DNA from: Bacteroidota bacterium | GTDB taxonomy: Bacteria; Bacteroidota; Bacteroidia; 2-12-FULL-35-15 | Length of the DNA stretch: 64,000 nt | Assembly (NCBI GenBank): GCA_005772895.1 | Contig: SXIH01000036.1 | Coordinates: 62,001 to 126,000 of the forward strand | Direction of reading: 5' to 3' | Part shown: one piece after another, positions 51,524 to 60,737 of the stretch | Numbering within the stretch: the first letter of the stretch is position 1 | How the letters are laid out: every line of letters begins with the position of its first letter | Made by a program: the position numbers and the translations under genes | The notes under the pieces: model-generated | Seen by the model: the letters and a program-made list of their open reading frames with translations, nothing else | Told to the model about the DNA's origin: nothing | The model's database searches: none

Positions 51524-52879
51524 ATGGACTTTTTATTCTTAATAATAGGACTGGCATTAGGTTTTGGGATTGCTTATTTGTTTTTTAAAGGAAAACAAAC
51601 AGGTGGTTCTGATACTTCGGCATTGGATTCTAAAATTATTGGTCTTGAAAAAGATTTAGAGTTTTCAAAAAAGGAAAATCAGAGAATTTTATCAGAAAAA
51701 GAACAATTCAGTTCCGATTTGAGTATTGAAAAAGAAAAAGTATCCAAAGCAGAAACCCGGATTGCAAGAGCAGAAGAAATTTTTAAATCCCAGGAAGAAA
51801 AATTCAATACGCTTAAATCGGAATTAGAAAATGTCCACAAAAAATATTCTACCGAATTTGAAGTGATTGCCAATAAAATTCTCGAAGAAAAATCTGTAAA
51901 ATTTACTGAACAGAATAAAACCAATATGGATATTATCTTAAATCCATTGAAAGATAATATCAAACGTTTTGAAGAACAGGTTCAGAAATCGTATAAGACT
52001 GAGTCGGACGAGCGCATCACACTCAAAACGGAAATTAAAAACCTTGTCGATTTAAATAAACAAATCAGTGAAGAAGCGAATAATCTTACAAAGGCCTTGA
52101 AGGGTGAAAATAAAACGCAGGGAAATTGGGGGGAACTTATTCTTGAGAAAGTTTTAGAGCGTTCAGGTTTAGTGAAAGATCAGGAATATCGCTTACAATA
52201 CAGTACAAATAATGATGATGGGAAACGGATTCAACCCGATGCTGTCATTATGTTACCCGATAACAAACACATTATTGTAGATGCAAAAGTTTCTTTGATT
52301 GCTTATGAAGCACTGGTAAATTCAACTTCAGATGAAGAAAGATTGAGCTTGACTAAAGATCATTTGTTATCTGTAAGAACACATGTTAAATCTTTAAGCG
52401 AAAAAAACTATCCAACTTCTTCTGATTTTAATACTCCCGATTTTGTTTTACTATTTATTCCAATCGAATCCTCTTTTAGTATCGCAGTTCAGGCCGACCA
52501 AGAATTATTTAATTTTGCCTGGGATAAAAAAATTGTCATTGTAAGTCCGTCCACTTTACTGGCAACTTTAAGAACAATTGCTTCTGTTTGGAAGCAAGAA
52601 CGTCAAACAAAAAATGCGATTGAAATTGCCAAACAAAGCGGTGCTCTGTACGATAAGTTTGTAGGATTTGTGGAAGATATGGATAAGATTGGAAAAAGTA
52701 TTGATGCTTCAAATACTGCTTATGAAAATGCTATTAATAAGTTACACAAAGGAAGTGGAAATCTTGTAAAACGTGCTCAGGATATTGAAAAACTTGGCGC
52801 AAAAACATCTAAACAGATTTCTTCAAAATTTATTGAGAATAACGAAGCATCACAATTAACGGAGGGTTCAGAAGTATAA
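51524..52879 (+). CDS. rmuC: DNA recombination protein RmuC
   Basis: RmuC is a predicted nuclease-like protein that limits inversions between short inverted repeats. It has an N-terminal membrane anchor (1-20), a coiled coil (about 30-125) and a RmuC core (about 185-420) with GNWGELILEKVLERSGL, QPDAVIMLPDNKHIIVDAKVSL (a restriction-endonuclease-like Asp...Asp-Ala-Lys) and SPSTLLATLRTIASVWKQE. The 451-residue length is normal. Its stop overlaps the ATG of the GWxTD gene by 1 bp (TAATG). The abundance of short inverted repeats in this genome makes its presence relevant. Confidence 0.93.
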   Translation: MDFLFLIIGLALGFGIAYLFFKGKQTGGSDTSALDSKIIGLEKDLEFSKKENQRILSEKEQFSSDLSIEKEKVSKAETRIARAEEIFKSQEEKFNTLKSELENVHKKYSTEFEVIANKILEEKSVKFTEQNKTNMDIILNPLKDNIKRFEEQVQKSYKTESDERITLKTEIKNLVDLNKQISEEANNLTKALKGENKTQGNWGELILEKVLERSGLVKDQEYRLQYSTNNDDGKRIQPDAVIMLPDNKHIIVDAKVSLIAYEALVNSTSDEERLSLTKDHLLSVRTHVKSLSEKNYPTSSDFNTPDFVLLFIPIESSFSIAVQADQELFNFAWDKKIVIVSPSTLLATLRTIASVWKQERQTKNAIEIAKQSGALYDKFVGFVEDMDKIGKSIDASNTAYENAINKLHKGSGNLVKRAQDIEKLGAKTSKQISSKFIENNEASQLTEGSEV

Positions 52880-54147
52880 TGAAACAAAGATATTTATACA
52901 TATTATTTTCACTTGTAATAATAGCTTGTGGTACTTCCAAAAAAGTGGAAAACACCAAAGCTCCTGCTGCAAGCTACAAACACGACTCTAACACGATTCA
53001 TCCTGAATTTACTGTTTTTCATGTGAGTGATGATGTTACTGAATTGCATTATAAAATTAATAGCAAAGAATTATTGTATACCCGTCCTGATGGAATGAAT
53101 TTTTCTTCCAATTTACTTATCACTTATCGTCTGTTCAGTAATTTCGATTCTAAAGATGTTATCGATAGTTCATCCGTTCGTTTGGTGGATGTGAATAATG
53201 ATAATTCAACTAAATTTTTAGTTGGTAAGATGGATGTTAAGGCAATTACTCCAAGAAATTATTACCTGAGAATTAATATTACAGATTTAAACAGAAATAT
53301 TTCTGTTGCCAGCGGAATGGAACTGGATAAGGCTAGTGACTTAAACCGTCAAAACTTTTTGGTGAAATCAAAAGCAGATGATGCTCCTCTTTTTCATAAT
53401 TATTTTAAATTAAATGAAGAATTGATTATTCAATACAAAGCAAAAATTGCAGTTACTCTTTTCGTCAGATATTATAATAGAGAATTTCCTTTAGCTGCAC
53501 CTCCCTTTTCTGTGGCTGAACCTCGTCCTTTTCAATATAAAGCAGATAGTTTATTTTCCATCCAATTAGATCAAAATGGCTTGGCAAAATTTTCTACTGA
53601 CAAAAAAGGATTTTATCATTTTCAATTAGATACAACAAAAAGAATTGGTTTAACCCTTTATAATTTTTCTGAAACATTTCCTGACATAAAGAAAGCGCAG
53701 GATTTAGTTCCACCATTACGTTTTATTACATCTAAACAAGAGTATGATGAATTAACAGCGAGTACAAACCCCAAAGCAGCAGTCGAAAAATTTTGGTTGA
53801 ATTGTACAGGAAACCAGGATCGTGCTAAGGAAATTATTCGCAAATATTATAACAGAGAAAGAGATGCAAATATATTTTTTACTTCCTACATCGAAGGTTG
53901 GAAAACGGATAGAGGAATGATTTATTTGATTTACGGAGCTCCGAATGTTATTTATAGAACAGCCTATGGAGAAACATGGACTTATGGAGAAGAAAATAAT
54001 ATCAACTCGCTGAGTTATTCTTTTTCAAAAGTGGACAACCCTTTTACAGATAATGATTTTATTTTAGACCGTTCAGCTGTATATAAACAAAACTGGGGAA
54101 TTGCGGTGGATATTTGGCGACAAGGAAGAACATACTTACAAGATTAA
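52879..54147 (+). CDS. GWxTD domain lipoprotein
   Basis: This is a predicted lipoprotein (lipobox IIAC, Cys14) with a C-terminal GWxTD domain. The defining GWKTDRGMIYLIYGAPN lies at residues 340-356, preceded by FWLNCTGNQDRAKEIIRKYYNRERDANIFF near 305-335. The GWxTD domain is restricted largely to Bacteroidota and related phyla and its function is not established; it is often found in cell-envelope proteins. Middle beta strands (ITYRLFSNFDSKDV, LFVRYYNREFPLA) suggest an Ig-like region. It overlaps the rmuC stop by 1 bp and is followed 9 bp later by rlmB. Confidence 0.88.
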   Translation: MKQRYLYILFSLVIIACGTSKKVENTKAPAASYKHDSNTIHPEFTVFHVSDDVTELHYKINSKELLYTRPDGMNFSSNLLITYRLFSNFDSKDVIDSSSVRLVDVNNDNSTKFLVGKMDVKAITPRNYYLRINITDLNRNISVASGMELDKASDLNRQNFLVKSKADDAPLFHNYFKLNEELIIQYKAKIAVTLFVRYYNREFPLAAPPFSVAEPRPFQYKADSLFSIQLDQNGLAKFSTDKKGFYHFQLDTTKRIGLTLYNFSETFPDIKKAQDLVPPLRFITSKQEYDELTASTNPKAAVEKFWLNCTGNQDRAKEIIRKYYNRERDANIFFTSYIEGWKTDRGMIYLIYGAPNVIYRTAYGETWTYGEENNINSLSYSFSKVDNPFTDNDFILDRSAVYKQNWGIAVDIWRQGRTYLQD

Positions 54148-54156
54148 CACTAAGAC

Positions 54157-54918
54157 ATGCAAACGAAACAACAAAAGAAAGAAGAAGAAAGTTTAATTTT
54201 TGGATTGCGTCCTATTATTGAAACGATTAATGCCGGGAAAGAAATTGATAAACTTTTTGTTCAAAGTGGATTGAAAAGTGAATTAGTTAGTCAGTTAATG
54301 GGTCTGTTAAAACAACGGAATATTCCCTTTCAATATGTTCCTGTAGAAAAATTAAACCGATTAACTTCCAAGAATCATCAAGGAGTTGTTGGCTATATTT
54401 CTTCGATAGCATATTATAAAATAGCAGACGTATTACCAACAGTTTTTGAAGACGGAAAAGTTCCTTTGCTGTTGATTTTAGATAGAATTACTGATGTCCG
54501 TAATTTTGGTGCAATAGCGCGTACAGCTGAATGTTCCGGGGTGAATGCCATTATTATTCCTTCCAGAGGAAGTGCACAAATTAATGCAGATGCAATTAAG
54601 ACATCAACCGGTGCTTTACAAAAAATTCCGGTTTGCAAAGAAGAAAATTTAAAAGCTACAATTGATTATTTAAAAGAATGTGGTTTACAAATTATAGCTT
54701 GTACCGAAAAAACAACTGACTATTATTTTCAAATTGATTTTACTGTTCCAACTGCTATTATCATGGGTTCGGAAGAAGACGGTATTTTAAATGAATACCT
54801 TCAAAAATCAGATGGCAAAGCAAAAATTCCTTTGTTGGGAGAGATTGGTTCATTGAATGTGTCTGTAGCGGCAGGAATTATTTTATATGAAGCAGTGAGT
54901 CAACGTTTAATTCATTAA
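54157..54918 (+). CDS. rlmB: 23S rRNA 2'-O-methyltransferase, TrmH/SpoU family
   Basis: This enzyme methylates the 2'-OH of a guanosine in 23S rRNA using S-adenosylmethionine. The N-terminal RNA-binding part starts LIFGLRPIIETINAGKEIDKLF, and the SPOUT domain has LDRITDVRNFGAIARTAECSGVNAIIIP near 108-135, KTSTGALQKIPV near 147-159 and the knot motif IIMGSEEDGI...GSLNVSVAAGIILYE near 205-248. The 253-residue length matches RlmB. It is 9 bp after the GWxTD gene and 1 bp before the glycosyltransferase gene, so the series from rmuC onward is one operon. Confidence 0.93.
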   Translation: MQTKQQKKEEESLIFGLRPIIETINAGKEIDKLFVQSGLKSELVSQLMGLLKQRNIPFQYVPVEKLNRLTSKNHQGVVGYISSIAYYKIADVLPTVFEDGKVPLLLILDRITDVRNFGAIARTAECSGVNAIIIPSRGSAQINADAIKTSTGALQKIPVCKEENLKATIDYLKECGLQIIACTEKTTDYYFQIDFTVPTAIIMGSEEDGILNEYLQKSDGKAKIPLLGEIGSLNVSVAAGIILYEAVSQRLIH

Positions 54919-54919
54919 G

Positions 54920-56347
54920 ATGAATTTTTCAGATAGAAAATATTTTCCTTTTGTTGTTCTGTTCATTATTGTATTTGTTTCCCGTATCCCATTCTTGTCG
55001 GCTGGCTATGGAGTTGAAGAAGATTCCTGGGGAATAGTATTGGCGGCTGCTCATACTGCACTTACTGGAATTTATGAACCTTCTCGTTTTCCTGGTCATC
55101 CAGTCCATGAGTTTATTTATTCTACTTTTCCATTTCATCCCGAATGGTTTTATAATTTATTCAGCGCATTTTTCAGCGCAATAGCCACTTTATTTTTTGC
55201 TCTTATTCTTAAAGAATTAAAGTTCAAACATTTTCTACTTGCTTCTCTTGCTTTAGCATTTACTCCTGTTTTTTATATCAGCTCAACCTATACAATTGAT
55301 TTTGTCTGGACAATTGCATTTATTTTAATAAGTTTTTATTGTTTACTAAAAGAGCAATTTATTGTTTGCGGAATTTTTCTTGGATTAGCTATTGGTTGTC
55401 GAATAACCAGCGGTGCCATGTTTTTACCTTTCATGATTATCTTTTGGCAAAAAAACAATTTGCAGCACAATATTAAAATTGCAATTAGAGTTCTCATTCC
55501 ATTAGTAATAGTATCATTCGTTTCCTACTTACCTCTTATGATTGAGTTTGGTGCCTCTTTTTTTATGTATTACGACCAATTTCCTTATCCATCACTAGCA
55601 AAAGTTATTTATAAAATGATTCCTGGAGTGTTTGGTTTCCTTGGTGTTTCGGCTATCGGAATTTGTATTCTATGGATGCTTGCCAACAGAAATAAATTAG
55701 AAAGAGGAAATTTATTTGAGAATGGATTAGGCCTGCCTACCGGACAGGCAGGCAAAAAAATAATTTTAAGTTCAATTGCTGTAATAATTCTATTTGTAAT
55801 TTCTTATTTCAGATTGCCACAAAAATCAGGTTATATGATTACGGTAATTCCATTTGTTATTATTCTGTTTGGATACTATTTAAATAGTAAAATGTTTAAT
55901 TTTTTATGCAGTTGTTTAATTCTTTCTTCTTTTTTCTGTAGTATTAACTTAACAGATAAATTAAGAGGTTCTACCTATTCAAGACTTGCTGTGACTTTTA
56001 CAATATCTGGTCAAGAATTATTTTTTGATCCTATTTCCGGACCAATATTCTCAGATTATTCTAAACGCGAACAAAAAATTAAATATACCGATGAAGTAAT
56101 TGAAATGGCCGGTTCAATCAGTTCCAAAACAGTTGTAATTGCTGGTTGGTGGTATAATCAAATTTTAGTTGGATTGTTTCCAGATAATAGCATTCACAAT
56201 GTTATTTTTGAATCTTACATCGATGAACAAAAAATGATAGAGTATATTTCAAAAGGTTATGTTATAAAATATTTGCCTGAACAAAATGTTTATAACGATC
56301 AAATGTTTAAAATGGAGTCAACTGATAAATTGGCTACAGAATTTTAG
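54920..56347 (+). CDS. GT-C type membrane glycosyltransferase
   Basis: This polytopic protein of about eleven membrane segments resembles GT39/ArnT-like transferases that use lipid-linked sugars. The first periplasmic loop has YGVEEDSWGIVLAAAH near 29-44, with the acidic pair typical of GT-C catalytic sites, then FPGHPVHEF. A soluble C-terminal part (about 360-475) follows. The donor and acceptor are unknown. A palindrome is inserted in frame at 55732-55752, adding LPTGQAG near residue 272 in a loop between membrane segments. It begins 1 bp after rlmB and is the last gene of the operon. Confidence 0.8.
   Translation: MNFSDRKYFPFVVLFIIVFVSRIPFLSAGYGVEEDSWGIVLAAAHTALTGIYEPSRFPGHPVHEFIYSTFPFHPEWFYNLFSAFFSAIATLFFALILKELKFKHFLLASLALAFTPVFYISSTYTIDFVWTIAFILISFYCLLKEQFIVCGIFLGLAIGCRITSGAMFLPFMIIFWQKNNLQHNIKIAIRVLIPLVIVSFVSYLPLMIEFGASFFMYYDQFPYPSLAKVIYKMIPGVFGFLGVSAIGICILWMLANRNKLERGNLFENGLGLPTGQAGKKIILSSIAVIILFVISYFRLPQKSGYMITVIPFVIILFGYYLNSKMFNFLCSCLILSSFFCSINLTDKLRGSTYSRLAVTFTISGQELFFDPISGPIFSDYSKREQKIKYTDEVIEMAGSISSKTVVIAGWWYNQILVGLFPDNSIHNVIFESYIDEQKMIEYISKGYVIKYLPEQNVYNDQMFKMESTDKLATEF
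55732..55752 (+). repeat. Palindromic repeat family A, form 1, in frame in glycosyltransferase gene
   Basis: Its 21 bp are identical to the pheT copy at 46032-46052, with an extra G/C pair at the ends here (55731, 55753). It is read as LPTGQAG. Confidence 0.85.
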
Positions 56348-56430
56348 GTTGATAAGTTTTGTGTTTCAAAAAGCCGAATTAAAAATATTTTAACTAATTT
56401 TCGGATATTATTATTTTAATCTATTCTAAA

Positions 56431-56820
56431 ATGCCTACTATAGAACAAACGTATGAAATCAATGCCTCTCCCGAAGAAGTGTTTGAGGCATTAGTAAATG
56501 CTGATATTATTCAGGATTGGAGTGGAGACGAGGCTAAAATGAGCTCAGAAGTCGGAGCTAAGTTTTCATTATGGGGTGGACAGATGTTTGGAACCAATTT
56601 AGAAGTGGTAAAAAACAAAAAATTGGTTCAGGAATGGTGCTATGATCAATGGGAAGCTCCTTCTAAAGTTACTTTTACACTAAAAGGTAAAGGCAAAAAA
56701 ACCATTGTTGAATTAGTGCATGAAGATGTTCCTGAAAAATCGCTTAATAGTATTACCGATGGTTGGAATGCTTATTATTTAGGTGCGATTCAGGAAATGT
56801 TTGAAGAAGCAAATTCCTAA
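56431..56820 (+). CDS. SRPBCC/AHSA1-type domain protein
   Basis: This 129-residue cytoplasmic protein has a single START-like helix-grip fold. Features include YEINASPEEVFEALVNADIIQDWSG near 6-30, GGQMFGTNLEVVKNKKLVQEW near 49-70 and the closing DGWNAYYLGAIQEMFEEA helix. AHSA1-like members bind Hsp90 or small hydrophobic ligands; stand-alone bacterial forms are poorly defined. The next gene starts 2 bp after its stop. Function not assigned. Confidence 0.85.
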   Translation: MPTIEQTYEINASPEEVFEALVNADIIQDWSGDEAKMSSEVGAKFSLWGGQMFGTNLEVVKNKKLVQEWCYDQWEAPSKVTFTLKGKGKKTIVELVHEDVPEKSLNSITDGWNAYYLGAIQEMFEEANS

Positions 56821-56822
56821 AA

Positions 56823-57281
56823 ATGAAAAAAACATTAATTATATTTTTTTGCATTTCTCTTTTTGCTTGTAGCGAAAAAAAAGTTACTATTTCTGATTTT
56901 ACTTGGATTCAAGGAAAATGGACAGGCTCATCTGAGGGAATGGCATTTTTTGAACAATGGCAACCATTGCAAGGAAATTTAATGGAAGGACGAGGAGGAG
57001 CAATTGCTGGAACGGACACTGTTTTTTCAGAAAAAATTAAAATTGAACAACGTGGAGAAGAACTATTTTATATTCCGAATGTTGCAGAAAATGGCGGCCC
57101 GGTAGATTTTAAATTTACAGGTTATAAAAAAGACAGTATCGTTTTTGAAAATCCGAAACACGATTTTCCTCAACGAGTGGTTTATTTCCGACTTCCAAAC
57201 AATAAGCTATATGCTTGTATTGATGGCTTGAAAGCCGGAAAATACTCCAGACTAGAATTTTCTTACCAAAAAGCGGAATAG
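56823..57281 (+). CDS. DUF6265-like lipoprotein
   Basis: A lipobox FAC (Cys16) is followed by a beta-rich domain: FTWIQGKWTGSSEGMAFFEQW near 26-46, MEGRGGAIAGTDTVFSEKIKI near 54-74 and NPKHDFPQRVVYFRLPNNKLYACIDG near 112-137. The WIQGKWxG and HDFPQR phrases mark the DUF6265 group. The small beta-barrel might bind a ligand, but no activity is known. It is 2 bp after the SRPBCC gene. Confidence 0.8.
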   Translation: MKKTLIIFFCISLFACSEKKVTISDFTWIQGKWTGSSEGMAFFEQWQPLQGNLMEGRGGAIAGTDTVFSEKIKIEQRGEELFYIPNVAENGGPVDFKFTGYKKDSIVFENPKHDFPQRVVYFRLPNNKLYACIDGLKAGKYSRLEFSYQKAE

Positions 57282-57332
57282 CTTAGGTTATTTCCTTGTA
57301 TTTTCTTACATTTATTATCCAAATTTCTAATC

Positions 57333-59777
57333 ATGAAGAAAGTATACTCTATTTTATTTTTTGCCCTATGTGCCTACAATGTTAGTGCACAAAATTGTCA
57401 GCAAAAACACGATCCTATTCATTTATCAAAATCTCAGTCGGATGATATTTCTGTGATGGCTTCTAATTTAAGAAGTGATACTATTAATATTTTGAAGTAT
57501 ACCATCAATTTGAATATTACCGATTTTACTACCAATACTATCAATGGAAATACTGCTGTTAAGTTTACACCTAAGGTTAATGGTGTAACTAAATTGAGTT
57601 TGGATTTATTAGAACTTATAATTGATTCAATTGAAATTGGCGGTACAAATATTTTAGCAAGTCAGTATGCTTATAATGATACATTGATTCACATAAACTT
57701 ACCGACTACACATAATATTGGTGATACAACAACATTGGTTGTTCATTACCGCGGTACTCCACAGATTGATGCTACAGGTTGGGGTGGTTTTTATTTTCAA
57801 AGTGGATACGCATACAATTTAGGAGTTGGCTTTGGCGCATTACCACACGTTTACGGAAGAGTTTGGTTTCCTTGTTTCGATAATTTTGTAGAACGCTCTA
57901 AATATGAGTTTAATATTACTACCAATGCCGGAAAAATTTCATACTGTAATGGATATTTAGCCAATGATACAACTGATGGAAGTGGCGACAGAACCAGACA
58001 ATGGATAATGAATGAAGAAATCCCTACGTATTTGGCATGTGTGGCTGTTGCAAATTACGCTCAGATAAACCAAACGTATAACGGAATTGCAGCTACTATT
58101 CCAATTGTAATTGCTGCTGTTGCTTCCGATACAACTGCAGTAAAAAATTCTTTTATAAATCTTCCTGTTGCTTTATCAACTTACGAAAATCATTTCGGTC
58201 CATATATGTGGAACAAAGTTGGCTACAGCATGGTTCCTTTTAATTCGGGAGCAATGGAGCATGCAACAAATATTACTTATCCGAAAGCAACTGCTACAGG
58301 TTCTTTAACTTATCAGAATTTATATGCACACGAACTTTCTCACCATTGGTTTGGCGATCTGGCAACTTGCCGAACTGCTGAAGATATGTGGTTGAATGAA
58401 GGTTGGGCACATTACTGTGAATTTTTATTTTTCGAAACATTAAATGGTTATCCAAACTATTTAGCTTACGTAAGAAATAACCATGAGCCCAATTTGCAAT
58501 TTAATACTGTTAAAGAAGGAGCATTAACACTTTCAAATATTCCACAAACATTTACATACGGTGATCACGTGTATAACAAAGGTGCAGATATAGCTCACAC
58601 AATGCGTGGTTATATGGGTGACAGTTTGTTTTTCTATTCTGTGAAAACATATCTTGGAAATAATAATTACAAAGATGTATCAAGTACAGATTTTATGAAT
58701 GAATTAACGGCAGCAAGTGGAATGAATATGTCGGACTTTTTTAACGGATGGGTATTTAATCCGGGATGGCCTCATTTTTCTATTGATTCAAGTACTGTAG
58801 TTCCAAGTGGTCCGAATTATAACGTAACCATTTATGTTAAACAAAAACTTACCGATGCTCCCGCTTATTTTAATAATGTTCCTTTGGAAGTTACTTTTAA
58901 AGCGGCTGATTGGACAGAAAACACTCAAAGTTTTTTAATGTCGGGAGCAAATGCTTCTTTTAGTTTTACTGTTCCATTTGATCCTAAATTCATTGCCGTA
59001 AACATGGGTGAAAAAATTAGTCATGCAGTAGCTCCGGAAATGAAAACGTTAAAAACAGTTGGCTCAACTGGATTTGCAAATGCTAAATTTACTTTGAATG
59101 TTTTAAGTATTGTGGATTCTGCTTTTGTTCGTGTGGAACATAACTATACTGCTCCGGATCCCGCGTATGCTATTCCTTATCGTTTATCTCCAAACCATTA
59201 TTGGAAAGTGGATGGTTTGTTGCCTTCTACATTCAGCGCAAAAGCAACCATTACTTATGACGGAAGAACAACAGCTTTCTCTGGAAATTTTTGGTTAGAC
59301 AATAATTTAATTACCACTTTTGAAGATAGTCTTGTTTTACTGTATCGCCCAAATGCTTCTGTTAACTGGAGTTTGTACCCATATCAAACTATTAATATGC
59401 AGGCTAACAATAATGATAAGCGTGGTATTATGACAATTGATTCGGTTCAATTGGGAGAATATGTTTTCGCAATGATGGATTATGCATCAGGAATTCAGAA
59501 TTATACTTTTTCACCGGATAATAATTCGATAATAGTTTTTCCAAATCCGGCAAAAGACAAAATCACAGTAGACTTGTTATCATCAGGAATAAAAATCTCT
59601 GATAATTCAATGTTGTTGATCACTGATGTTTCAGGTAAAATAATACACAAAACAAAATTGACTCAGCAAAATTCAATTGATATTGGAACCTCTGCATTTG
59701 CAGACGGAATGTATTTTATTTCGATTAAAACAAAAGAAGGTCTTGTTGCAAAAAGCAGATTTATTGTTGCACACTAA
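57333..59777 (+). CDS. M1 family aminopeptidase with T9SS sorting domain
   Basis: This is a secreted zinc aminopeptidase. A signal peptide is at 1-19 (NVSAQ). The N-terminal M1 beta domain is at about 45-250. The catalytic domain has the exopeptidase motif SGAMEHATNITYP near 305 (His in place of Asn of GAMEN, common in this group) and the zinc site HELSH at 333-337 with the third ligand E356 (WLNEGWAHYCE). The tail (about 735-814) is a T9SS sorting domain with IIVFPNPAKDKITVDL and GMYFISIKTKEGL. Cell-surface or secreted peptide digestion is expected. Confidence 0.93.
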   Translation: MKKVYSILFFALCAYNVSAQNCQQKHDPIHLSKSQSDDISVMASNLRSDTINILKYTINLNITDFTTNTINGNTAVKFTPKVNGVTKLSLDLLELIIDSIEIGGTNILASQYAYNDTLIHINLPTTHNIGDTTTLVVHYRGTPQIDATGWGGFYFQSGYAYNLGVGFGALPHVYGRVWFPCFDNFVERSKYEFNITTNAGKISYCNGYLANDTTDGSGDRTRQWIMNEEIPTYLACVAVANYAQINQTYNGIAATIPIVIAAVASDTTAVKNSFINLPVALSTYENHFGPYMWNKVGYSMVPFNSGAMEHATNITYPKATATGSLTYQNLYAHELSHHWFGDLATCRTAEDMWLNEGWAHYCEFLFFETLNGYPNYLAYVRNNHEPNLQFNTVKEGALTLSNIPQTFTYGDHVYNKGADIAHTMRGYMGDSLFFYSVKTYLGNNNYKDVSSTDFMNELTAASGMNMSDFFNGWVFNPGWPHFSIDSSTVVPSGPNYNVTIYVKQKLTDAPAYFNNVPLEVTFKAADWTENTQSFLMSGANASFSFTVPFDPKFIAVNMGEKISHAVAPEMKTLKTVGSTGFANAKFTLNVLSIVDSAFVRVEHNYTAPDPAYAIPYRLSPNHYWKVDGLLPSTFSAKATITYDGRTTAFSGNFWLDNNLITTFEDSLVLLYRPNASVNWSLYPYQTINMQANNNDKRGIMTIDSVQLGEYVFAMMDYASGIQNYTFSPDNNSIIVFPNPAKDKITVDLLSSGIKISDNSMLLITDVSGKIIHKTKLTQQNSIDIGTSAFADGMYFISIKTKEGLVAKSRFIVAH

Positions 59778-60693
59778 ATTTAAACAAATATTATTCTTCA
59801 TGTTGCTACAATTATTTTTTATTAAAAATAGTTGCTCTCAAATTAATTTGGTAAAAAATCCTAGTTTTGAAGATACGATAATGTGTCCGAATATGTGGGG
59901 ATACGTTGATCCGTATGTTTACTTTTGGATTAACCCAACAATAAGCACTCCTGATTATTATAATAGTTGTGCTGTTTTTGGAACAGGATGTAGTGTGCCG
60001 TTGAATGCGCCAAACGTTTTTCAATATCCGTTTACTGGCAATGGGTATTGTGGTGTCTTTGCTTTTGAAATTCCAAATCCTAATGAAAGAGATTACATTC
60101 AGGGTCAATTAACAGATAGTTTAATTGCTGGAGAGCAATATACTGTTAGTTTTTACGTAAACCTTGCAAATTTTTCAGCAATTAGTATAAGTAATATGGG
60201 TGCTTATCTATCAAGTACTCCTATTTCAAATGGTTCAGGAGCATTACTATCTTATATTCCACAAATTATTGGAACAACTTATATTGATGATACATTAGCT
60301 TGGGTATTGATTAAAGGAGATTTCACCGCGTTAGGCGGAGAAAGATATATAACAATTGGTAACTTTTTTGATGATGGAAATACAGATACACTTACTGTTT
60401 ATCCAGGTTCATTTGGAAGCACAAAGATTTCTTATTATTATATTGATGAAGTAAGCGTAGTAAAAAAATTTATGATTCCTTCGATAATTGGCGGAAATAA
60501 TATTTTTGAGATTAACGGATTGCCTGATAACTGCATCCTATACCTATATAATACTTTAGGACAAATTGTTTATAAAAATGAGAATTATAAGAATGATTTT
60601 AATTCTATAAATCTCAGATCGGGTATTTATTATTATTATGTTGAATTGCCTGGTAAAGAAATTCATAAAGGAAAACTTTGTATAAATCATTAA
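59767..60693 (+). CDS. Secreted protein with jelly-roll-like domain and degenerate sorting tail
   Basis: The likely start is TTG at 59767, overlapping the end of the aminopeptidase gene by 11 bp, because it gives a normal signal peptide (basic HTKFKQ, hydrophobic ILFFMLLQLFFI, then SCSQ). The ATG at 59800 would leave a very short one. The mature part begins NLVKNPSFED and has GNGYCGVFAFE and GEQYTVSFYVNLANFS, which fits a carbohydrate-binding-like jelly roll of about 200 residues. The tail (about 230-308, LYNTLGQIVYKN and GIYYYYVELPGKE) resembles a T9SS domain but lacks the usual xPNP motif. Function unknown. Confidence 0.75.
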   Translation: MHTKFKQILFFMLLQLFFIKNSCSQINLVKNPSFEDTIMCPNMWGYVDPYVYFWINPTISTPDYYNSCAVFGTGCSVPLNAPNVFQYPFTGNGYCGVFAFEIPNPNERDYIQGQLTDSLIAGEQYTVSFYVNLANFSAISISNMGAYLSSTPISNGSGALLSYIPQIIGTTYIDDTLAWVLIKGDFTALGGERYITIGNFFDDGNTDTLTVYPGSFGSTKISYYYIDEVSVVKKFMIPSIIGGNNIFEINGLPDNCILYLYNTLGQIVYKNENYKNDFNSINLRSGIYYYYVELPGKEIHKGKLCINH

Positions 60694-60737
60694 TAAACAA
60701 AAAAATAATTTTATAAAATTTAACTCATAAAGATATT

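Noticed and set aside
58236-58280. GAMEH instead of GAMEN in the M1 peptidase as an inactivating change
   Set aside because: His at this position is common in this branch of M1 enzymes as I recall it, and the zinc ligands are all present.
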